Positions 24,413-26,217 of a stretch of 26,217 bases of DNA are shown here, piece by piece. Origin of the DNA: CANKHA01 sp034668785 (lineage in GTDB: Bacteria > Pseudomonadota > Alphaproteobacteria > Rhizobiales > Xanthobacteraceae); the NCBI GenBank assembly GCA_034668785.1, contig JAXDOS010000134.1, positions 1 through 26,217 on the forward strand. Reading direction: 5' to 3'. Below the pieces are notes generated by a model. The model was not told the origin of the DNA and did not search any database. It saw only the letters and a program-made list of their open reading frames with translations. The position numbers and the translations under genes are program-made. Each line of letters begins with the position of its first letter. Within the stretch, counting starts at the first letter, position 1.

Positions 24413-25012
24413 ATGACTGGAAACCGACCTACTAACAACCGTTCCCCCCGTCGCGATCTTGTCGTTGCCGGCGCATGCGGCGTGTTCGTCGCGGCGATGG
24501 TCGGCGCCGCCTATGCTGCCGTACCGCTTTACTCCTGGTTCTGCCGCACGACGGGATTTGGCGGGACAACGCAGATCGCGACCGCGGCGCCTAGCGAGGT
24601 ATTGGGACGCAAGATGACAGTGCGTTTCGATGCCAACGTTCCGCCTGGCCTGCCGTGGAAATTCGCGCCCGAGCAGAACACCATCGAGGTCCGCCTCGGC
24701 GAGGTGGTGACCGTGAACTATACGGTCACCAACATGTCCGCGCGGGAAACTGTGGGGCAGGCAGCTTACAACGTGACGCCGCCGACGATCGGTGCCTATT
24801 TTCAGAAGATCAATTGCTTCTGCTTCACCGAGCAACGCATGGGATCCGGAGAGACGCGCGAAATGCCGGTCGTCTTTTACGTCGATCCGGCGCTGGCGAC
24901 GGATCCGGCGCAGGCCAGCCTCAATACCATCACGCTGTCCTACACTTTCTTTCCAGTGCGTGACGGGCCGGTGGCAGAGAGTAAGATTCCGGAAAATTCA
25001 GGGCGGTTGTAA
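24413..25012 (+). CDS. ctaG: Cytochrome c oxidase assembly protein Cox11/CtaG
   Basis: A 199-residue copper chaperone that delivers copper to the CuB site of subunit I. It has one N-terminal membrane helix (about 15-37) followed by a periplasmic immunoglobulin-like domain. The copper-binding C135 and C137 lie in the family motif NCFCFTEQ, and C44 in SWFCRTTGFGG is the third conserved cysteine. The C-terminal LSYTFFPV segment is also typical. The frame is open from 24221, but that part overlaps coxF in another frame and is not protein-like; the ATG at 24413 is preferred, with GTG at 24404 as an alternative that would couple it to coxF. Confidence 0.94.
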   Translation: MTGNRPTNNRSPRRDLVVAGACGVFVAAMVGAAYAAVPLYSWFCRTTGFGGTTQIATAAPSEVLGRKMTVRFDANVPPGLPWKFAPEQNTIEVRLGEVVTVNYTVTNMSARETVGQAAYNVTPPTIGAYFQKINCFCFTEQRMGSGETREMPVVFYVDPALATDPAQASLNTITLSYTFFPVRDGPVAESKIPENSGRL

Positions 25013-25075
25013 TTCGAGACTGAACCGAGCGCGCGGATCATGCGTCGCTCACGCAGGAAGACGGAGAAGATCAAG

Positions 25076-25939
25076 ATGGCTGACGCGCATCAGGTGCAGC
25101 ACGACTACCACCTCGTCGAGCCGAGCCCGTGGCCGGCGGTCGGGTCCGTGGCCGCGTTTGTCACAGCCGTGGGCGCCATCAGCTGGATGCATCATTCCTT
25201 CGCCGCCGCGCCACTGGTCTTCGGCGCCGGGGTGATCGGCATCCTCTACACCATGGCTGCCTGGTGGCGGGACGTCATCCGCGAGGCGCAAGAGCAGGGC
25301 CATCATACCCGCGTGGTGCAGATTTCGCACCGCTACGGCATGATCTTGTTCATCGCTTCCGAAGTGATGTTCTTCGTCGCTTGGTTCTGGGCCTATTTCA
25401 ACACCGCGCTATTTCCCGACTCGGTGAAAGATGTCGGCCGTCTTGCGATAACCGGAGGGGTGTGGCCGCCGAAGGGCATCGAAACTTTCGATCCTTGGCA
25501 TCTGCCGCTGCTTAATACCCTGATCCTGCTGACCTCCGGCACGACGGTTACCTGGGCGCATCACGCGTTGCTGCACAACGATCGCAAGGGACTCATACGC
25601 GGCCTGGCACTCACCGTCCTGCTCGGCCTCACCTTCACCTGTGTGCAGGCTTACGAATACGGCCATGCGGCCTTCAACTTCAAAGGCAACATTTACGGCG
25701 CCACCTTCTTCATGGCGACCGGCTTCCATGGCATGCATGTCATCATCGGATCGATTTTCCTGATCGTCTGCCTGCTTCGTGCCTTCAAAGGGCAATTCAC
25801 ACCGCGGCAGCATCTCGGTTTCGAGTTTGCCGCTTGGTACTGGCACTTTGTCGACGTGGTCTGGCTGTTCCTGTTCGCCTGCATCTATGTGTGGGGCTCG
25901 GCTGCCGAGGGAGCCGCGCACGCAGCCGGCGGGCATTGA
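25076..25939 (+). CDS. ctaE: Cytochrome c oxidase subunit III
   Basis: A 287-residue, seven-helix subunit III that stabilises the oxidase core and protects proton uptake. Family segments include YHLVEPSPWP at the N-terminus, WWRDVIREAQEQGHHT, then RYGMILFIASEVMFFVAWFW with the conserved Glu, and the C-terminal FHGMHVIIGSIFL and AWYWHFVDVVWLFLF. The frame opens at 25040, but the ATG at 25076 gives the usual start and has GGAG nine bases before it. It follows ctaG by 63 bp, which fits one operon. A repeat element separates it from the DUF983 gene. Confidence 0.96.
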   Translation: MADAHQVQHDYHLVEPSPWPAVGSVAAFVTAVGAISWMHHSFAAAPLVFGAGVIGILYTMAAWWRDVIREAQEQGHHTRVVQISHRYGMILFIASEVMFFVAWFWAYFNTALFPDSVKDVGRLAITGGVWPPKGIETFDPWHLPLLNTLILLTSGTTVTWAHHALLHNDRKGLIRGLALTVLLGLTFTCVQAYEYGHAAFNFKGNIYGATFFMATGFHGMHVIIGSIFLIVCLLRAFKGQFTPRQHLGFEFAAWYWHFVDVVWLFLFACIYVWGSAAEGAAHAAGGH

Positions 25940-25946
25940 ACGGCTT

Positions 25947-26037
25947 CGTCATGGCCGGGCTTGTCCCGGCCATCCACGTCTTTCGTTCTTGAGGGAGTTC
26001 CAAGTCGTGGATGCCCGGCACAAGGCCGGGCATGACG
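25947..26037. repeat. Dispersed intergenic double-hairpin repeat
   Basis: Two 32-bp arms (25947-25978 and 26006-26037) are inverted copies with 28 of 32 positions matching. Each arm is itself a perfect 9-bp hairpin: ATGGCCGGG with loop CTTGT (left, 25951-25973) and ATGCCCGGC with loop ACAAG (right, 26011-26033). The four mismatches between arms are paired inside each hairpin, so both local stems are kept. This is a well-known type of dispersed repeat in Bradyrhizobium and relatives (recalled). It lies between ctaE and the DUF983 gene and could attenuate transcription within the cta operon. Confidence 0.88.
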
Positions 26038-26065
26038 ATTTCCCAGGGCGAAGGATTTAACTGCG

Positions 26066-26217
26066 ATGCCTGATCCGCACTCCTTTGCCGCCCCATCCCC
26101 TTTCGTCGCCGGGTTGACCTGCCGCTGCCCACGCTGCGGCAAGGGAAAAATGTTTCAGGGTTTTCTCACGCTGCGCTCGCGTTGCGAGGTCTGCGGTCTC
26201 GATTATGCCTTCGCCGA
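26066..26217 (+). CDS. DUF983 family protein (5' part, cut by window end)
   Basis: The first 50 codons of a gene that runs off the right edge. The visible N-terminus has a zinc-ribbon-like set of cysteines, CRCPRCGKG followed by RCEVCGLDY, typical of DUF983 proteins, which continue with two membrane helices. In alphaproteobacteria this gene regularly stands after ctaE and before the SURF1 gene in the oxidase operon, which matches its position here. A role in oxidase assembly is inferred from context only. Start chosen at the ATG at 26066; a weak AGGATT lies upstream. Confidence 0.82.
   Translation, partial: MPDPHSFAAPSPFVAGLTCRCPRCGKGKMFQGFLTLRSRCEVCGLDYAFA

Noticed and set aside
1..26217. 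Possible defence system, phage remnant, CRISPR array or insertion sequence
   Set aside because: All long frames are accounted for by housekeeping or conserved families. No transposase, integrase, Cas or toxin-antitoxin signature and no direct-repeat array was seen.

Overview
The window looks like ordinary chromosomal DNA of a GC-rich alphaproteobacterium of the order Hyphomicrobiales, probably near the Xanthobacteraceae/Bradyrhizobiaceae. Grounds for this are the order of the cytochrome oxidase genes (ctaC-ctaD-ctaB-coxF-ctaG-ctaE-DUF983), the pairing of a TIGR02186 protein with a TauE/SafE exporter, a PodJ-like Sel1 protein, an IalB protein, a plant-type glutamate-cysteine ligase, and two dispersed hairpin repeats of a kind common in these genomes. 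No phage, transposase, CRISPR array, rRNA or tRNA was seen. The placement rests on recall of families, not on a search.

Layout. Positions 155-3372 hold a DUF6460 membrane protein (-), a TPR-methyltransferase (+), a hairpin repeat, and a coupled TIGR02186/TauE-SafE pair (-). Positions 3573-7052 hold one very long PodJ-like polarity protein (-). Positions 7332-14245 are a fatty-acid beta-oxidation locus on the + strand: MerR regulator, acyl-CoA dehydrogenase, thiolase, cupin, FadB-type hydratase/dehydrogenase and an FlK-like hotdog thioesterase. From the thiolase onward the genes are nearly touching and are probably one transcript. Positions 14242-15191 (-) are a coupled pair of membrane proteins, the larger (COG4280) with a twofold internal repeat and ExxE motifs. 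A strong 19-bp dyad lies between it and gshA (+). A secreted double-PAN protein (+) follows, then lepB, tldD and ialB (-). From 20728 to the right edge runs the aa3-type cytochrome c oxidase operon: subunits II, I and III, heme O synthase, the tiny CoxF, the copper chaperone Cox11/CtaG and, after a second hairpin repeat, the start of a DUF983 gene cut by the window end.

How the genes work together. The lipid locus covers a complete beta-oxidation cycle: FAD-dependent dehydrogenation, hydration, NAD-dependent dehydrogenation and thiolysis, plus an acyl-CoA hydrolase and a likely regulator. The cta operon combines the catalytic core with factors for heme A synthesis and CuB insertion. 

I did not find a clearly new multi-gene system. 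The points most worth a second look are: two repeat elements with unrelated stems that share one architecture (a CTTGT-loop hairpin and a mirrored ACAAG-loop hairpin) with compensatory base changes; the dyad beside the COG4280 gene; two convergent gene pairs whose stop codons overlap in the same TTAG tetranucleotide; an exact 84-residue duplication in the PAN protein; and a Glu-to-Gln change in the CuA/Mg motif of CtaC.
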